Shown piece after piece: positions 1-11,727 of a stretch of 64,000 nucleotides of DNA. The notes under the pieces are model-generated. The model made no database searches. It was given only the letters and a program-made list of their open reading frames with translations, and was not told the DNA's origin. Made by a program: the position numbers and the translations under genes. The stretch's first letter is position 1; the number at the start of each line of letters is the position of its first letter. The DNA is from Microbacterium sp. Clip185 (GTDB lineage Bacteria > Actinomycetota > Actinomycetes > Actinomycetales > Microbacteriaceae), in the NCBI RefSeq assembly GCF_028743715.1, contig NZ_CP117996.1, forward strand, positions 1,674,001 through 1,738,000. Direction: 5' to 3'.

Positions 1-11
1 GAAGCAAGAAC

Positions 12-1118
12 ATGAGCACCCCTACCGAACAGCTCGCCGCGGCGGGCGTCAGCATCTGGCTCGACGACCTCTCCCGTGAGCGCATCACGACGGGCAACCT
101 CAGCGCGCTGATCTCGGACCGCACGGTCTCCGGCGTGACGACGAACCCGACGATCTTCGCCGGCGCCCTCTCCAAGGGCGAGGCCTACGCCGAGCAGGTC
201 GCCACCCTCGCCGCTGCCGGCGCGGATGTCGACACGGCGATCTTCGAGATCACGACGGATGACGTGCAGGCGGCGTCCGACATCTTCCGCCCGGTGTACG
301 ACGCCACCAACGGCGTCGACGGCCGCGTCTCGATCGAGGTCTCCCCCGACCTCGCTCACGACACCGCGGCGACCGTGGCACAGGCCAAGGAGCTGTGGGC
401 CAAGGTCGACCGCCCCAACGCGCTGATCAAGATCCCCGCGACCAAGGCGGGACTGCCGGCGATCACCGAGGTCATCGGCGCGGGCATCTCCGTCAACGTG
501 ACGCTCATCTTCAGCCTGGAGCGCTACGCCGCCGTCATCGATGCGTACCTGTCCGGTCTCGAGAAGGCGCGCGACGCGGGCATCGACATCTCCGGCCTGC
601 AGTCGGTGGCGTCGTTCTTCGTCTCGCGTGTGGACACCGAGGTGGACAAGCGGCTCAAGGCCATCGGTTCGGACGAGGCGACGGCCCTGCTGTCCCAGGC
701 GGGCCTCGCCAACGCACGTCTCGCGTACGAGCTGTTCGAGCGCGAGTTCGGCTCCCCGCGCGCGCAGGCTCTGCTCGAAGCCGGCGCGAACCTGCAGCGT
801 CCCCTCTGGGCCTCGACCGGTGTCAAGGACCCGGCCCTTCCTGACACCCTCTACGTGACCGAGCTCGTCGCTGCGGGCACCGTGAACACGATGCCCGAGA
901 AGACGCTCGAGGCCACGTTCGACCACGGCGTCATCGAGGGCGACACCATCACGGGCAACATCGAGGCGGCCCACGCCTTCTTCGATCAGCTCGCCGCCGT
1001 GGGCGTCGACTTCGCCGACGTGACCCAGACGCTTGAAGACGAGGGCGTCGAGAAGTTCATCGTGTCCTGGCACGAGCTGCAGGAAACGGTGGAGACGGCG
1101 CTCAAGGCTTCGCGATGA
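12..1118 (+). CDS. tal: Transaldolase
   Basis: Transfers a dihydroxyacetone unit between sedoheptulose-7-phosphate and glyceraldehyde-3-phosphate in the non-oxidative pentose phosphate pathway, in the cytosol. The 368-residue protein has the family motif GVTTNPTIF at 41-49 and the Schiff-base lysine K140 in [10 protein letters not shown]. The length fits the actinobacterial TalB subfamily. It is the first gene seen of tal-pgi-zwf-opcA-pgl and overlaps pgi by four bases (ATGA), so the two are translationally coupled. Only 11 bases precede the start; by the usual actinobacterial order a transketolase gene would lie upstream, outside the window. Confidence 0.97.
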   Translation: MSTPTEQLAAAGVSIWLDDLSRERITTGNLSALISDRTVSGVTTNPTIFAGALSKGEAYAEQVATLAAAGADVDTAIFEITTDDVQAASDIFRPVYDATNGVDGRVSIEVSPDLAHDTAATVAQAKELWAKVDRPNALIKIPATKAGLPAITEVIGAGISVNVTLIFSLERYAAVIDAYLSGLEKARDAGIDISGLQSVASFFVSRVDTEVDKRLKAIGSDEATALLSQAGLANARLAYELFEREFGSPRAQALLEAGANLQRPLWASTGVKDPALPDTLYVTELVAAGTVNTMPEKTLEATFDHGVIEGDTITGNIEAAHAFFDQLAAVGVDFADVTQTLEDEGVEKFIVSWHELQETVETALKASR

Positions 1119-2740
1119 GCTTCGACATCCACCTCAGCGGCGACGTCCGCGACGTGGTGGAGGCGGAGCTGCCCGCTCTCGTCGACTCGCTGATCGCCTC
1201 CGGCATCACGGCCGGCGACCCGGACCTCTGGGGTCCGGATGCCGCTGCGGATGCTGCGGAACGGCTCGGCTGGGTGCAGGCGGTCACCGTGTCCCGCCCG
1301 CTCGTCGAGGAGATCGTGACGCTGCGCGAGGTCCTGCGCGCCGACGGCGTCACGCGCATCGTCCTCGCCGGGATGGGCGGTTCCTCCCTCGCTCCCGAGG
1401 TGATCGCCGCCACCGCGGGCGTTCCGCTGGTCGTGTTGGACTCCACCGCCCCGGGTGAGGTCGCCGCCGCCATCGGCGGCGACGCCGAGGCCGGGGGCCT
1501 CGCGCAGACCGCTCTGGTCGTCTCGTCGAAGTCCGGCTCCACGATCGAGACGGATTCTGCGAAGCGCGCCTTCGAGGCGGCCTACCGTGCAGCGGGCATC
1601 GACCCCGCGAGTCGCATCGTCGTCGTCACCGATCCCGGCTCACCGCTCGCCGAATCGGCGGATGCCGACGGCTACCGTCTGTTCACCGCTGACCCCACCG
1701 TCGGCGGGCGCTACTCGGCGCTGACGGCATTCGGTCTCGTGCCCGCGGGTCTGGCCGGCGTCGACATCGACGAGCTCCTCAACGAGGCAGAGGCGACGCT
1801 GCTCGAGGTCGCCATCGACGACCCACGCAATCCGGCGCTCGTCCTGGCGGCCGCCATCGCCGGCGGGGGCGCCGCCCGCAAGGACAAGCTCGGTCTCATC
1901 ACCGACGGCACCCACATCGTGGGGCTGCCGGGATGGATCGAACAGCTCGTCGCGGAGTCGACCGGAAAGAACGGCACCGGCATACTGCCCGTCGTCCTGC
2001 TCCCGGTCTCCCCCGAGGTCGACGACACGCCCGCCGACCTGCGCCTGCTGCGCCTGGTCGACAACGTGCGGCACGACCACCTGTTCGAGCACCACCGCGG
2101 CGAGATCCTCGTCGCCGGGTCCCTGGGCGCGCAATTCGTCGTCTGGGAGTACGCGACGGCGATCGCCGGGCGGATGCTGCAGATCAATCCGTTCGACCAG
2201 CCCGATGTCGAGGCGGCGAAGCGGGCCGCACGGGCACTCCTGGACCAGCGCCCCGAGCCGACGCCCGCCGACTTCGTCCAGGACGGCATCGAGGTCCGCG
2301 TGTCTGATCCGTCTCTTGCGGCGGACGGCACGTTGAGCGGGGTCCTCGACGCGCTCTGGGCCCGCATCCCCGACAACGGATACGTGGCGCTGCAGGCATA
2401 CGTGGACCGACGAGAGCTCGCCCCGCTCGAGGGACTGCGAGAGCTCGTCGCGGCCGATTCCGGTCGCCCGACGACATTCGGGTGGGGTCCGCGATTCCTT
2501 CACTCGACCGGTCAGTACCACAAGGGCGGCCCCGCCAACGGCGTCTTCCTGCAGATTCTGCAGCATCCCCGCACCGACCTGGCCATCCCCGGCCGACCCT
2601 TCACCTTCGGCGAACTGATCGCCGCGCAAGCCGCCGGCGATGCTTCCGTGCTGGCCGACGAGCACGCGCGCCCGGTCGTCACGCTCACCCTCGTCGACGC
2701 GCAGGCCGATGTGCTCGCGCTGTTCGACGCTGCCCAGTAG
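1115..2740 (+). CDS. pgi: Glucose-6-phosphate isomerase
   Basis: Interconverts glucose-6-phosphate and fructose-6-phosphate, joining glycolysis to the pentose phosphate pathway. The 541-residue protein has a sugar-phosphate isomerase fold, with [11 protein letters not shown] near residue 88 and [10 protein letters not shown] near 145, both typical phosphate-binding loops of Pgi. The start overlaps the tal stop. In some actinobacteria tal and pgi are fused into one polypeptide; here they are separate but overlapping. zwf follows after 13 bases. Confidence 0.96.
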   Translation: MSFDIHLSGDVRDVVEAELPALVDSLIASGITAGDPDLWGPDAAADAAERLGWVQAVTVSRPLVEEIVTLREVLRADGVTRIVLAGMGGSSLAPEVIAATAGVPLVVLDSTAPGEVAAAIGGDAEAGGLAQTALVVSSKSGSTIETDSAKRAFEAAYRAAGIDPASRIVVVTDPGSPLAESADADGYRLFTADPTVGGRYSALTAFGLVPAGLAGVDIDELLNEAEATLLEVAIDDPRNPALVLAAAIAGGGAARKDKLGLITDGTHIVGLPGWIEQLVAESTGKNGTGILPVVLLPVSPEVDDTPADLRLLRLVDNVRHDHLFEHHRGEILVAGSLGAQFVVWEYATAIAGRMLQINPFDQPDVEAAKRAARALLDQRPEPTPADFVQDGIEVRVSDPSLAADGTLSGVLDALWARIPDNGYVALQAYVDRRELAPLEGLRELVAADSGRPTTFGWGPRFLHSTGQYHKGGPANGVFLQILQHPRTDLAIPGRPFTFGELIAAQAAGDASVLADEHARPVVTLTLVDAQADVLALFDAAQ

Positions 2741-2753
2741 GAGAACACTCTCG

Positions 2754-4304
2754 ATGACTGCCGAGATCTCGCGGGGACACAACCCCCTCCGCGACCCCGA
2801 TGACCGGCGCCTGAGCCGGATCGCGGGCCCCAGCGCCCTCGTGATCTTCGGCGTGACAGGCGACCTGTCGCGCAAGAAGCTCATGCCCGCGGTGTACGAC
2901 CTCGCCAACCGTGGCCTGCTGCCCCCCGGGTTCGGGCTGGTGGGCTTCGCCCGCCGGGACTGGGAGGACGAGGACTTCGCCGAGGTCGTCCGCGACGCGG
3001 TGAAGCAGTACGCGCGCACCGAGTTCCGTGACGAGACGTGGGAGCAGCTGCTGCAGGGCATCCGTTTCGTGCAGGGACAGTTCGACGATCTCGATGCGTT
3101 CCGACGCCTGCGCGAGACCGTAGAGAAGCTCGATGTCGAACGCGGCACGATGGGAAACCACGCGTACTACCTGTCGATCCCGCCGCGCGACTTCCCTATC
3201 GTCGCCGAACAGCTCAAGGCCTCGGGGCTCGTGGACGACACGGCCGACGGCGCAGATCGTTGGCGTCGCGTCGTCATCGAGAAGCCGTTCGGCCACGACC
3301 TCGAGTCGGCGCGCGAGCTGAATGACGTCGTGCGTTCGGCCTTCCCCGCGGATTCGATCTTCCGCATCGACCACTACCTGGGCAAGGAGACGGTCCAGAA
3401 CATCCTGGCGCTGCGTTTCGCCAATGAGCTCTACGAGCCCATCTGGAACCGCAACTACGTCGACCACGTCCAGATCACCATGGCCGAAGACATCGGCGTG
3501 GGCGGCCGGGCCGGTTACTACGACGGCATCGGCGCGGCGCGCGACGTCATCCAGAACCACCTGCTCCAGCTTCTGGCGCTCACCGCTATGGAGGAGCCCA
3601 TCACCTTCGACGCCGCGCAGCTGCGCGCCGAGAAGGAGAAGGTCCTGGCAGCGGTCACGCTGCCCGACGACCTCTCCACGGCGACCGCGCGCGGGCAGTA
3701 CGCCGGCGGTTGGCAGGGCGGCGAGAAGGTGCTCGGCTTCCTCGAGGAGGACGGCATGGCCGCCGACTCGACGACCGAGACCTATGCCGCGATCAAACTC
3801 GACATCAACACCCGGCGCTGGGCCGGCGTTCCGTTCTACCTGCGTGCCGGCAAGCGGCTCGGCCGTCGGGTGACCGAGATCGCGGTCGTCTTCAAGCGCG
3901 CCCCGGAACACCTCTTCGGTCGCAGCCAGACCGACGGCCTCGGCCAGAACGCGCTCGTCATCCGCGTCCAGCCGGATGAGGGCGTCACGATCCGATTCGG
4001 ATCCAAGGTGCCGGGTGCCGACATGCAGGTGCGCGACGTCACGATGGACTTCGGCTACGGCCACGCGTTCACCGAGGCGAGCCCCGAGGCCTACGAGCGT
4101 CTCATCCTCGACGTGCTCTTGGGCGATCCGCCGCTGTTCCCCCGTCATGAAGAGGTGGAGCTGAGCTGGAAGATCCTGGATCCGATCGAGAAGTTCTGGT
4201 CGGAGCAATCCGGCCCGCTCGAACAGTACTCCCCCGGTTCATGGGGACCGCAGTCCGCGGACGATCTCCTCGCCCGCGATGGTCGCACCTGGAGGCGCCC
4301 GTGA
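2754..4304 (+). CDS. zwf: Glucose-6-phosphate 1-dehydrogenase
   Basis: Oxidises glucose-6-phosphate to 6-phosphogluconolactone and makes NADPH, the entry step of the oxidative pentose phosphate pathway. The 516-residue product carries the dinucleotide loop [11 protein letters not shown] near the N-terminus and the active-site signature RIDHYLGKE. The ATG at 2754 is preferred over upstream in-frame ATGs because it follows the pgi stop, has a GGAGAAC-like ribosome binding site and gives the family N-terminus. It overlaps opcA by four bases (GTGA), as expected for an enzyme and its assembly factor. Confidence 0.97.
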   Translation: MTAEISRGHNPLRDPDDRRLSRIAGPSALVIFGVTGDLSRKKLMPAVYDLANRGLLPPGFGLVGFARRDWEDEDFAEVVRDAVKQYARTEFRDETWEQLLQGIRFVQGQFDDLDAFRRLRETVEKLDVERGTMGNHAYYLSIPPRDFPIVAEQLKASGLVDDTADGADRWRRVVIEKPFGHDLESARELNDVVRSAFPADSIFRIDHYLGKETVQNILALRFANELYEPIWNRNYVDHVQITMAEDIGVGGRAGYYDGIGAARDVIQNHLLQLLALTAMEEPITFDAAQLRAEKEKVLAAVTLPDDLSTATARGQYAGGWQGGEKVLGFLEEDGMAADSTTETYAAIKLDINTRRWAGVPFYLRAGKRLGRRVTEIAVVFKRAPEHLFGRSQTDGLGQNALVIRVQPDEGVTIRFGSKVPGADMQVRDVTMDFGYGHAFTEASPEAYERLILDVLLGDPPLFPRHEEVELSWKILDPIEKFWSEQSGPLEQYSPGSWGPQSADDLLARDGRTWRRP

Positions 4305-5227
4305 TCATCGATCTGCCCGACACCACCGTCAGCAAGATCTCCCGTGCGCTGGTCAACGTCCGTGAGGAAGGCGGCGCGGTCGCACTCGGTCGCGTCCTGA
4401 CCCTGATCATCGCGACGCGGCGCGGAATCGAGGAAGAGGCGATCGAGGCGGCCAACGACGCCTCTCGCGAGCACCCCATGCGGGTCATCGTGCTCATGCT
4501 CGACGACCCGAAAGCCGAGCCTCGGCTGGATGCAGAGATCCGCGTGGGCGGCGACGCCGGCGCGAGCGAGGTCATCCTGCTTCACGCGCACGGACCAGCA
4601 GGCTCGAACGCCGAGAGCCTGGTGACCGGTCTGCTTCTTCCCGACGCCCCCGTCGTGGCGTGGTGGCCGGCTGACACCCCGGAGATCCCGTCGCGTTCCG
4701 ACATCGGCAAGATCGCCCAACGTCGCATCACGGATGCGGCGATGCAGAGCGACCCGCACGAGTGGGTCCTGAACCTGGGCGGGCATTACGCGCCGGGAGA
4801 CACGGATCTCGCCTGGACGCGCCTCACCCGCTGGCGTGAGCAGCTCGCCGCGGTGCTGGATCAGCCTCCGTACGAGCCGATCACAGCGGTGGAAGTCCTG
4901 GGCGGCGGCGACTCCCCCTCGACTCCCCTGCTGGCGGCGTGGCTCCGTCTTCAGCTGAAGGTGGACGTGACCTGGCGTTATCTCGACAGCGACGAATGGG
5001 CGAGCGGGATCAAGTCCGTCCGGCTCACGCGCGCCAGTGGAGACATCGTGCTCGAGCGACCCGACGCTCTGACGGCGGTGCTGACCCAGCCGGGACAACC
5101 CAGCCATGAGCTCGCCTTCCCGCGGCGCTCGCTCCGCGAGTGCCTGGCCGAGGAGCTGCGACGATTGGATGCCGACCTGCTGTACGGGCGCGTCGTCACC
5201 GAGGGCAGCGCCCTCATCGAGCACTGA
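4301..5227 (+). CDS. opcA: Glucose-6-phosphate dehydrogenase assembly protein OpcA
   Basis: OpcA is the actinobacterial and cyanobacterial partner that assembles or activates glucose-6-phosphate dehydrogenase. The 308-residue protein begins [18 protein letters not shown] and has the OpcA core around EEGGAVALGRVLTL, followed by PVVAWWPADTP. The GTG at 4301 is chosen because it overlaps the zwf stop and restores the conserved MIIDLPDT start; an upstream ATG at 4241 would run 60 bases into zwf. It lies between zwf and pgl, the standard order in this phylum. Confidence 0.96.
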   Translation: MIIDLPDTTVSKISRALVNVREEGGAVALGRVLTLIIATRRGIEEEAIEAANDASREHPMRVIVLMLDDPKAEPRLDAEIRVGGDAGASEVILLHAHGPAGSNAESLVTGLLLPDAPVVAWWPADTPEIPSRSDIGKIAQRRITDAAMQSDPHEWVLNLGGHYAPGDTDLAWTRLTRWREQLAAVLDQPPYEPITAVEVLGGGDSPSTPLLAAWLRLQLKVDVTWRYLDSDEWASGIKSVRLTRASGDIVLERPDALTAVLTQPGQPSHELAFPRRSLRECLAEELRRLDADLLYGRVVTEGSALIEH

Positions 5228-5240
5228 TACGAGGAGCATG

Positions 5241-6020
5241 ATGCCCGAGGCCACCGAGAAGCAGGTCGTCGTCCGCTCGGACCCCGACCGGATCGCCCGC
5301 GCTGTGGCCCGGCGCCTGCTCAGCCGGATCGCGAAGCGCGTCGTCGAGGGCAAGCTCGCCCACATCTCGCTGACCGGTGGTTCCATGGGCGGGCGCGTTC
5401 TCGCGGCCGTCGCACAGAACCCACGATGCCACGAGGTGGACTGGTCGCTGGTCCACTTCTGGTGGAGCGATGAACGTTTCGTTCCGCGAGGCTCCGCCGA
5501 CCGCAACGACGCCGAGGCCTTCACGGCCCTGCTCGATCGCATCCCGGTGCCGGCCGAGAACGTGCACACGATGGCTGCCAGCGACGACGGACTCAGCATC
5601 GAAGACGCGGCCGCAGCCTACGAAGCAGAACTCGCTCGCTTCGCTGACCCGAGCGTCGGTGCCTGGCCATCCTTCGACGTCTGCTTCCTTGGAGTCGGGC
5701 CGGATGCGCACATCGCTTCGCTGTTCCCGGACCGTGGCGAGATCCAGGTGACGGATCGCGCTGCATTGGCGGTCCGAGATGCGCCGAAGCCTCCGTCCGA
5801 ACGGATCACCGTCACCCGCCCCGTGATCAACTCTGCGAAGCGCGTGTGGCTGGTTCTCGTCGGGCCTGACAAGGCGTCCGTCCTCGGACTCGCTCTTGCC
5901 GGCGCCAGCTATCAGAGTGTTCCCGCAGCCGGTGCGAAAGGGCGCAAGCGCACCGTCTTCTTCGTCGATGAGGCGGCGGCCGCGAAGGTGCCTGTCGAGC
6001 TCATCGACAGCGACTACTGA
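5241..6020 (+). CDS. pgl: 6-Phosphogluconolactonase
   Basis: Hydrolyses 6-phosphogluconolactone to 6-phosphogluconate, the second oxidative pentose phosphate step. The 259-residue protein is of the DevB/SOL type: LTGGSMGGRVLA near the N-terminus, WSLVHFWWSDERFVP in the centre and LGVGPDAHIASLFP further on are the family's substrate-binding blocks. Two ATGs are adjacent (5238 and 5241). The GAGGAG ribosome binding site at 5231-5236 is better spaced for the second. It is the last gene of the operon; a perfect hairpin follows six bases after the stop. Confidence 0.94.
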   Translation: MPEATEKQVVVRSDPDRIARAVARRLLSRIAKRVVEGKLAHISLTGGSMGGRVLAAVAQNPRCHEVDWSLVHFWWSDERFVPRGSADRNDAEAFTALLDRIPVPAENVHTMAASDDGLSIEDAAAAYEAELARFADPSVGAWPSFDVCFLGVGPDAHIASLFPDRGEIQVTDRAALAVRDAPKPPSERITVTRPVINSAKRVWLVLVGPDKASVLGLALAGASYQSVPAAGAKGRKRTVFFVDEAAAAKVPVELIDSDY

Positions 6021-6025
6021 GATCG

Positions 6026-6060
6026 CAGAAGAGCCCCGGTCGATGACCGGGGCTCTTCTG
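6026..6060. terminator. Bidirectional rho-independent-type terminator after pgl
   Basis: A perfect 15-bp inverted repeat (6026-6040 and 6046-6060) encloses the loop CGATG. It sits between the convergent pgl (stop 6020) and rbpA (stop 6075). Both edges carry a short A/T-richer CAGAAGA/TCTTCTG, so it can serve both strands. Confidence 0.88.
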
Positions 6061-6074
6061 GTGAACGCTGTGGT

Positions 6075-6431
6075 TCAGTCTTGGCCGCGACGCTCACGCA
6101 GCTTGTGCAACGCCTCGTCGAGGAGCTGCTCGGCCTCGTCGTCCGTGCGACGTTCCTTCACGTAGGCGAGGTGTGTCTTGTAGGGCTCGGGCTTCGCCAG
6201 AGCCGGCGGATTCGCCTGATCGCGGCCAGCCGGAAGCCCGGAATGGGGCGAGTCGATCGTCTCCGGGATCTCTTCCTCGGCGATGCCGGCCGCGAAGTAG
6301 CGCACCGTCTCATTGCCCAGAGCGTCCCAGTAGGACACCGCGACGCGGTCGGCGTGGTAGCCGTGATCCTGCTCACCCATCGGACCCGCGCCCACGCGCG
6401 TTCCGCGGATTGCGTTACCCCCCGTAGCCAC
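6075..6431 (-). CDS. rbpA: RNA polymerase-binding protein RbpA
   Basis: RbpA binds RNA polymerase and the principal sigma factor and stabilises open promoter complexes in actinobacteria. The 118-residue protein has the basic N-terminal GNAIRGTRVGA segment, a central beta-rich core (VRYFAAGIAEEEIPE) and the C-terminal sigma-interacting helix with YVKERRTDDEAEQLLDEAL. No zinc-binding cysteines are present, so it belongs to the zinc-free type known from mycobacteria rather than the Streptomyces zinc type. The GTG at 6431 gives the expected MATGGNAIRG N-terminus and lies two bases after the secG stop, which indicates a secG-rbpA operon. Confidence 0.93.
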   Translation of the reverse strand: MATGGNAIRGTRVGAGPMGEQDHGYHADRVAVSYWDALGNETVRYFAAGIAEEEIPETIDSPHSGLPAGRDQANPPALAKPEPYKTHLAYVKERRTDDEAEQLLDEALHKLRERRGQD

Positions 6432-6433
6432 GA

Positions 6434-6685
6434 TCAGACCAGCCCGGTGAACTTGGTGACCAGTCCGAGGGCCACGATGGAGATGAACCAGACGAGGGCG
6501 AGCACGATCGTGAAGCGGTTCAGGTTGCGCTCGGCCAGACCCGAGGATCCCAGGGACGAACTCATGCCGCCTCCGAACATGTCGGAAAGGCCGCCGCCGC
6601 GCCCCTTGTGGAGCAGGATCAGCAGCGTCAGCAGCAGGCTCGTGATGCCGAGGAGCACCTGGAGCACGAACTCGAGAATCTGCAC
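6434..6685 (-). CDS. secG: Protein translocase subunit SecG
   Basis: Small accessory subunit of the SecYEG channel in the cytoplasmic membrane. The 83-residue protein has two membrane helices (roughly residues 5-25 and 57-80) linked by the conserved loop HKGRGGGLSDMFGGG. The GTG at 6685 gives the family start MQILEFVLQVLL; a GTG four codons upstream (6697) is possible. It usually follows tpiA in actinobacteria, and does so here, but a hairpin between the genes and its own -10 box suggest separate transcription together with rbpA. Confidence 0.92.
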   Translation of the reverse strand: MQILEFVLQVLLGITSLLLTLLILLHKGRGGGLSDMFGGGMSSSLGSSGLAERNLNRFTIVLALVWFISIVALGLVTKFTGLV

Positions 6686-6731
6686 TGTGTTCGTCACCCT
6701 TCTTGGCGATCCCGAGATCGCACAAGGAACA

Positions 6732-6737
6732 AGTATA
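6732..6737 (-). promoter_or_regulatory. Predicted -10 box of the secG-rbpA promoter
   Basis: Reads TATACT on the - strand, close to the TATAAT consensus, 46 bases before the secG start. No convincing -35 is visible because the expected position falls inside the preceding hairpin. Confidence 0.55.
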
Positions 6738-6755
6738 GCCAACGCGCCGACCAGA

Positions 6756-6788
6756 GCCGTGAGACGGGGCCGCGCCCCGCCTCACGGC
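6756..6788 (-). terminator. Terminator-like hairpin after tpiA
   Basis: Inverted repeat GCCGTGAG/CTCACGGC (6756-6763, 6781-6788) with an inner CGGGGC/GCCCCG stem, one A/C mismatch and the loop CGC. It begins six bases after the tpiA stop. It would end gap-pgk-tpiA transcripts, or reduce read-through to secG. Confidence 0.75.
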
Positions 6789-6793
6789 CGAGA

Positions 6794-7582
6794 TCAGACG
6801 CCGACGTGCTTCTGGTAGCGGATGATCGCCGCGAACTCCTCGGCGACCAGACTGGCTCCACCCACGAGCGCACCGTCCACGTCGGGCTGGCGCATGAAGG
6901 TGGCGATGTTGCCGGACTTGACGGACCCGCCGTAAAGGACACGAGTGCGGGCAGCGGCCTCCTCGCCCAGCACCTCGGCCACGACGCCGCGAAGCGTGGC
7001 GCACACGTCCTGCGCCTGCTCGGGCGTGGCAGCCTGGCCGGACCCGATGGCCCAAACCGGCTCGTACGCGACGACGACGTCGGCATCGGCCGACACGCCC
7101 TCGAGTGCGACCCGCAACTGGCCGACCGGTACGGCGCTCGCGCCGAACTTCTCCAAGTCCTCCGCGGTTTCGCCGACGCAGATGACCGGGCTCAGCCCGT
7201 GGCGGAGAGCCGCCTGCACCTTGGCGGCGACGACGTCGTCCGTCTCGTTGTGGTAGTCACGACGCTCGGAGTGACCGATGATCACGTACTTCGCATCGAG
7301 CTTGGCCAGGAATGCTCCGGAGATCTCACCGGTGTACGCCCCCGAGTCGTGCGTCGACAGGTCCTGGGCGCCGAGGGCGAACGGGATCTTGTCCGCGTCG
7401 ATCAGCGTCTGCACCGTGCGCAGGTCGGTGAACGGCGGGAAGACGGCGACCTCGACGCTGCCCTCGTCGTGCTTGGCGTCCTTGAGCGTCCAGTAGAGCT
7501 TCTGAACGAGCGCGACCGCCTGCAGGTGGTCGAGGTTCATCTTCCAGTTTCCCGCGATGAGCGGGGTACGTGTCACTGCCAT
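6794..7582 (-). CDS. tpiA: Triose-phosphate isomerase
   Basis: Interconverts dihydroxyacetone phosphate and glyceraldehyde-3-phosphate in glycolysis and gluconeogenesis. The 262-residue protein has the family landmarks GNWKMN (substrate lysine), IIGHSERR (electrophilic histidine), [11 protein letters not shown] (catalytic glutamate) and the phosphate loop [10 protein letters not shown]. The start overlaps the end of pgk by 10 bases, so the gap-pgk-tpiA genes are one coupled operon. Confidence 0.97.
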   Translation of the reverse strand: MAVTRTPLIAGNWKMNLDHLQAVALVQKLYWTLKDAKHDEGSVEVAVFPPFTDLRTVQTLIDADKIPFALGAQDLSTHDSGAYTGEISGAFLAKLDAKYVIIGHSERRDYHNETDDVVAAKVQAALRHGLSPVICVGETAEDLEKFGASAVPVGQLRVALEGVSADADVVVAYEPVWAIGSGQAATPEQAQDVCATLRGVVAEVLGEEAAARTRVLYGGSVKSGNIATFMRQPDVDGALVGGASLVAEEFAAIIRYQKHVGV

Positions 7583-8787
7583 CCGAGGACCTCCAGTCCG
7601 GGAAGCTTCTTGCCCTCGAGGAACTCGAGGCTGGCGCCACCGCCGGTGGAGATGTGGCCGAACTGATCGTCGCGGAAGCCGAGCTGACGGACCGCGGCGG
7701 CAGAGTCTCCCCCGCCGACGACCGACAGGCCATCGACCTCGGTGAGTGCCTTCGCGACCGCCCGGGTACCGTCGGCGAACGCCGCCATCTCGAACACGCC
7801 CATCGGGCCGTTCCAGAACACGGTCTTGCTCGCGGCGATCGCCGCCGCGAACGTCGCCGCCGTCTCCGGGCCGATGTCCAGACCCAGACCCGAGGCACCG
7901 AACGGGGTGTCCTCCAGGGCATCGACGGCAGCCACCACATGCTCCGCGTCCGCGGAGAAGGATGCGGCCACGACGGCGTCCACCGGAAGCACGATCTTCA
8001 CGCCGCGCTCTTCGGCGGTGGCCAGGTAGCCCTTGACCGTGTCGATCTGGTCCTTCTCGAGCAGGCTCGCACCCACCTTGTGACCGAGGGCGGCGAGGAA
8101 GGTGAACATCATGCCGCCGCCGACGAGGAGGGTGTCCACGCGGGGCAGCAGGTGCTCGATGACGCCGAGCTTGTCGCTCACCTTCGAGCCGCCCAGCACG
8201 ACCGCGTACGGCCGCTCGGGGTTCTCGGTGAGGCGGTCGAGGACGTCGACCTCCTTCTCGATGAGCAGGCCCGCGGCCGAAGGCAGCAGCTCCGCGAGCT
8301 CATAGACGCTGGCCTGCTTGCGGTGCACGACGCCGAACCCGTCGGAGACGAGGGCGTCGCCGAGAGCCGCGAGCTCCTGCGCGAAGGCCCGACGCTCGTC
8401 CGCATCCTTCGAGGTCTCCCCCGGGTTGAAGCGGAGGTTCTCGATGATGGCGACGTCACCGTCGCCGAGCGAGGCGACAGCCTCCTGTGCCGAGACACCC
8501 ACGGTGTCGCGTGCGAAGGCCACGGGCTTGCCGAGCAGCTCCGACAGTCGCTGCGCGACCGGCTCGAGGCTGTACTTCGGATTGGGCTCGCCGTCGGGAC
8601 GCCCCAGGTGGGAGCAGACGACGACGCGGGCGCCCTGATTGATCAGGGCGTTGAGGGTCGGCAGCGTAGCCCGCACGCGACCGTCGTCCGTGATGACCCC
8701 GTCCTTGAGAGGAACGTTGAGGTCAGCACGGACGACGACGCGGCGGCCTGCGAGCGACCCCAGCGAATCGAGGGTGCGCAGTGCCAT
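7573..8787 (-). CDS. pgk: Phosphoglycerate kinase
   Basis: Transfers phosphate from 1,3-bisphosphoglycerate to ADP in glycolysis. The 404-residue product shows [14 protein letters not shown] near the N-terminus (PGK signature), the substrate-binding arginines that follow, and the nucleotide loop GGGDSAAAV near the C-terminus. The ATG at 8787 starts [10 protein letters not shown] and lies eight bases after the gap stop; the longer in-frame reading from 8853 would overlap gap and has no family homology. Confidence 0.97.
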   Translation of the reverse strand: MALRTLDSLGSLAGRRVVVRADLNVPLKDGVITDDGRVRATLPTLNALINQGARVVVCSHLGRPDGEPNPKYSLEPVAQRLSELLGKPVAFARDTVGVSAQEAVASLGDGDVAIIENLRFNPGETSKDADERRAFAQELAALGDALVSDGFGVVHRKQASVYELAELLPSAAGLLIEKEVDVLDRLTENPERPYAVVLGGSKVSDKLGVIEHLLPRVDTLLVGGGMMFTFLAALGHKVGASLLEKDQIDTVKGYLATAEERGVKIVLPVDAVVAASFSADAEHVVAAVDALEDTPFGASGLGLDIGPETAATFAAAIAASKTVFWNGPMGVFEMAAFADGTRAVAKALTEVDGLSVVGGGDSAAAVRQLGFRDDQFGHISTGGGASLEFLEGKKLPGLEVLGWQ

Positions 8788-8795
8788 GGTGTGGA

Positions 8796-9947
<1,152 letters not shown>

Positions 9948-10574
9948 TCATGACCCTACCAGCAGGCCTGCCGTCTTCTCTCGCGCCGTAACAAAGCGCG
10001 ACTGGACGTTGGACCAGTCGGCGATGTTCCAGAACGCCTTCACGTAGTCGGCTCGGACGTTCTTGTAGTCGAGGTAGTACGCGTGCTCCCAGACGTCCAG
10101 GAGCAGCAGCGGGACGCTGCCCGCAGCGAACTGCGACTGCTGGTCGAAGAACTGCTGGATGATGAGGTTCTCACCGATCGAGTCCCAGAACAGACCCGCC
10201 CAGCCGGAGCCCTGCACGCCGAGAGCAGCGGCGGTGAAGTGGGCCTGGAACTTGTCGAACGAACCGAAGTGGTCGTCGATCGCGGCCTCGAGCTCGCCGG
10301 TCGGCTTGTCGCCACCGTTGGGCGAGAGGTTCGTCCAGAAGATCGAGTGGTTGGTGTGACCGCCCAGGTTGAACGCGAGGTCCTTCTCGAGCTTGTTCAC
10401 GTTCGCGAGGTTTCCGCTGTCGCGGGCCTCCGCCAGCTGCTCGAGCGCGGTGTTCGCGCCGGTGACGTAGGCCTGGTGATGCTTGCTGTGGTGCAGCTCC
10501 ATGATCGTCGCGCTGATGCTGGGTTCCAGCGCGGCGTAGTCATAAGGGAGCTCGGGCAGCGTGTACTTCGCCAT
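9948..10574 (-). CDS. sodA: Superoxide dismutase (Mn/Fe family)
   Basis: Converts superoxide to hydrogen peroxide and oxygen. The 208-residue protein has the family metal ligands in ELHHSKHH (around H28), [10 protein letters not shown] (H76) and DVWEHAYY (D160, H164). Mn or Fe use cannot be settled by eye, although [10 protein letters not shown] and [11 protein letters not shown] are usual in Mn enzymes of this phylum. No signal peptide is visible, so it is cytosolic. The ATG at 10574 follows a near-perfect AGGAGGA ribosome binding site; a longer upstream reading lacks homology. Confidence 0.96.
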   Translation of the reverse strand: MAKYTLPELPYDYAALEPSISATIMELHHSKHHQAYVTGANTALEQLAEARDSGNLANVNKLEKDLAFNLGGHTNHSIFWTNLSPNGGDKPTGELEAAIDDHFGSFDKFQAHFTAAALGVQGSGWAGLFWDSIGENLIIQQFFDQQSQFAAGSVPLLLLDVWEHAYYLDYKNVRADYVKAFWNIADWSNVQSRFVTAREKTAGLLVGS

Positions 10575-10635
10575 GTTCTCTTCCTCCTGTCGGGCGCAGC
10601 GCCGAACGCCTCGGCGATGCGGGGATGACGCCTTC

Positions 10636-10641
10636 ATCCTA
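10636..10641 (-). promoter_or_regulatory. Possible -10 box for sodA
   Basis: TAGGAT on the - strand, about 60 bases before the sodA start, in the 134-base gap after whiA. No good -35 is seen. Confidence 0.35.
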
Positions 10642-10708
10642 CTGAGGCACAACCCCGCGAGGCAGGGGTTGATTCCTCGGAAGCTGTCCCCAAGAAGGAG
10701 GTTGGGGG

Positions 10709-11686
10709 CTACTCCTTGGCGGCGGCGGGGACGGCGGACTCGGTGTCCGGCAGGCCCTCGGTCTCCGCCTTCTTGTCCGCCATCGCCAACAGGCGCCGGA
10801 TGCGGCCGGCCACCGCATCCTTGGTCAGCGGCGGGTCGGCGTGGTGCCCCAACTCGTCCAGGCTCGCATCGCGGTGCGCGAGACGGAGCTCCCCTGCCGC
10901 GCGCAGATGTTCGGGCACGGTGTCTCCCAGGATCTCCAGCGCGCGCTCCACGCGCGCGCACGCGGCGACGGCCGCCTGCGCGGAGCGACGGAGGTTGGCG
11001 TCGTCGAAATTCACGAGGCGGTTGACGCCGGCACGGACTTCTCGCCGCTGGCGCAGCTGTTCCCACTCCTGCGCAGCGCGACGCGCACCCATCTCGTGTA
11101 GGACGGCGCGGATCGCGTCGCCCTCGCGGACGACGACGCGCGGAAGCCCACGCACCTCTCGGGCTTTGGCGGCGATGCCGATGCGGTGCGCGGCACCGAC
11201 CAGGGCCATCGCGGCCTCACCGGAGGGGCAGGCGATCTCCAGGGCAGCGGAGCGACCAGGGTCGCTGAGGCTTCCCGCGGCAAGGAACGCACCGCGCCAG
11301 ATGGCGGCGAGGTCGTGACGAGCACCCGTCGTCAGACGGTTGGGAAGGCCGCGCACCTGCCGGCGACGCTGGTCGAGCAGGCCGGTCTGACGGGCGAGAG
11401 TCTCACCGCCGTCGATCACACGCACCGCGTACGTGGTGCCCGGGCGTCCCGAGGTGCCCTGCACGTGCGCGAGCTCGGGACGCACCCCGTACAGGTCGAC
11501 CAGCTCGCGGGCCACACGTCGCGCGAGAGCCTCGGAATCGACCTCCGCCTCCACTGCGACACGGCCCGCGATCGCGTGAAGTCCACCGGCGAACCGCAGG
11601 ATGGCGGTCAACTCGGCCACTCGGGCGCTCGGACGCGGATCGCGACCGGCGATCAGTTCGGCCTTCACATCGGCGGTCAGCGGCAC
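10709..11686 (-). CDS. whiA: DNA-binding protein WhiA
   Basis: WhiA is a Gram-positive regulator linked to sporulation septation in Streptomyces and to division and chromosome functions elsewhere. The 325-residue protein has the N-terminal degenerate LAGLIDADG-type fold ([20 protein letters not shown]) and a C-terminal helix-turn-helix ([31 protein letters not shown]). The GTG start at 11686 has AAGGAG five bases upstream. It follows rapZ after 41 bases; the yvcK/cuvA gene often found between them in actinobacteria is not here. The C-terminal tail after residue 305 is acidic and low-complexity. Confidence 0.95.
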   Translation of the reverse strand: MPLTADVKAELIAGRDPRPSARVAELTAILRFAGGLHAIAGRVAVEAEVDSEALARRVARELVDLYGVRPELAHVQGTSGRPGTTYAVRVIDGGETLARQTGLLDQRRRQVRGLPNRLTTGARHDLAAIWRGAFLAAGSLSDPGRSAALEIACPSGEAAMALVGAAHRIGIAAKAREVRGLPRVVVREGDAIRAVLHEMGARRAAQEWEQLRQRREVRAGVNRLVNFDDANLRRSAQAAVAACARVERALEILGDTVPEHLRAAGELRLAHRDASLDELGHHADPPLTKDAVAGRIRRLLAMADKKAETEGLPDTESAVPAAAKE

Positions 11687-11727
11687 GGTACTCCTTGTGG
11701 GAATGGGGAACGGGACGACGTTCCAGC

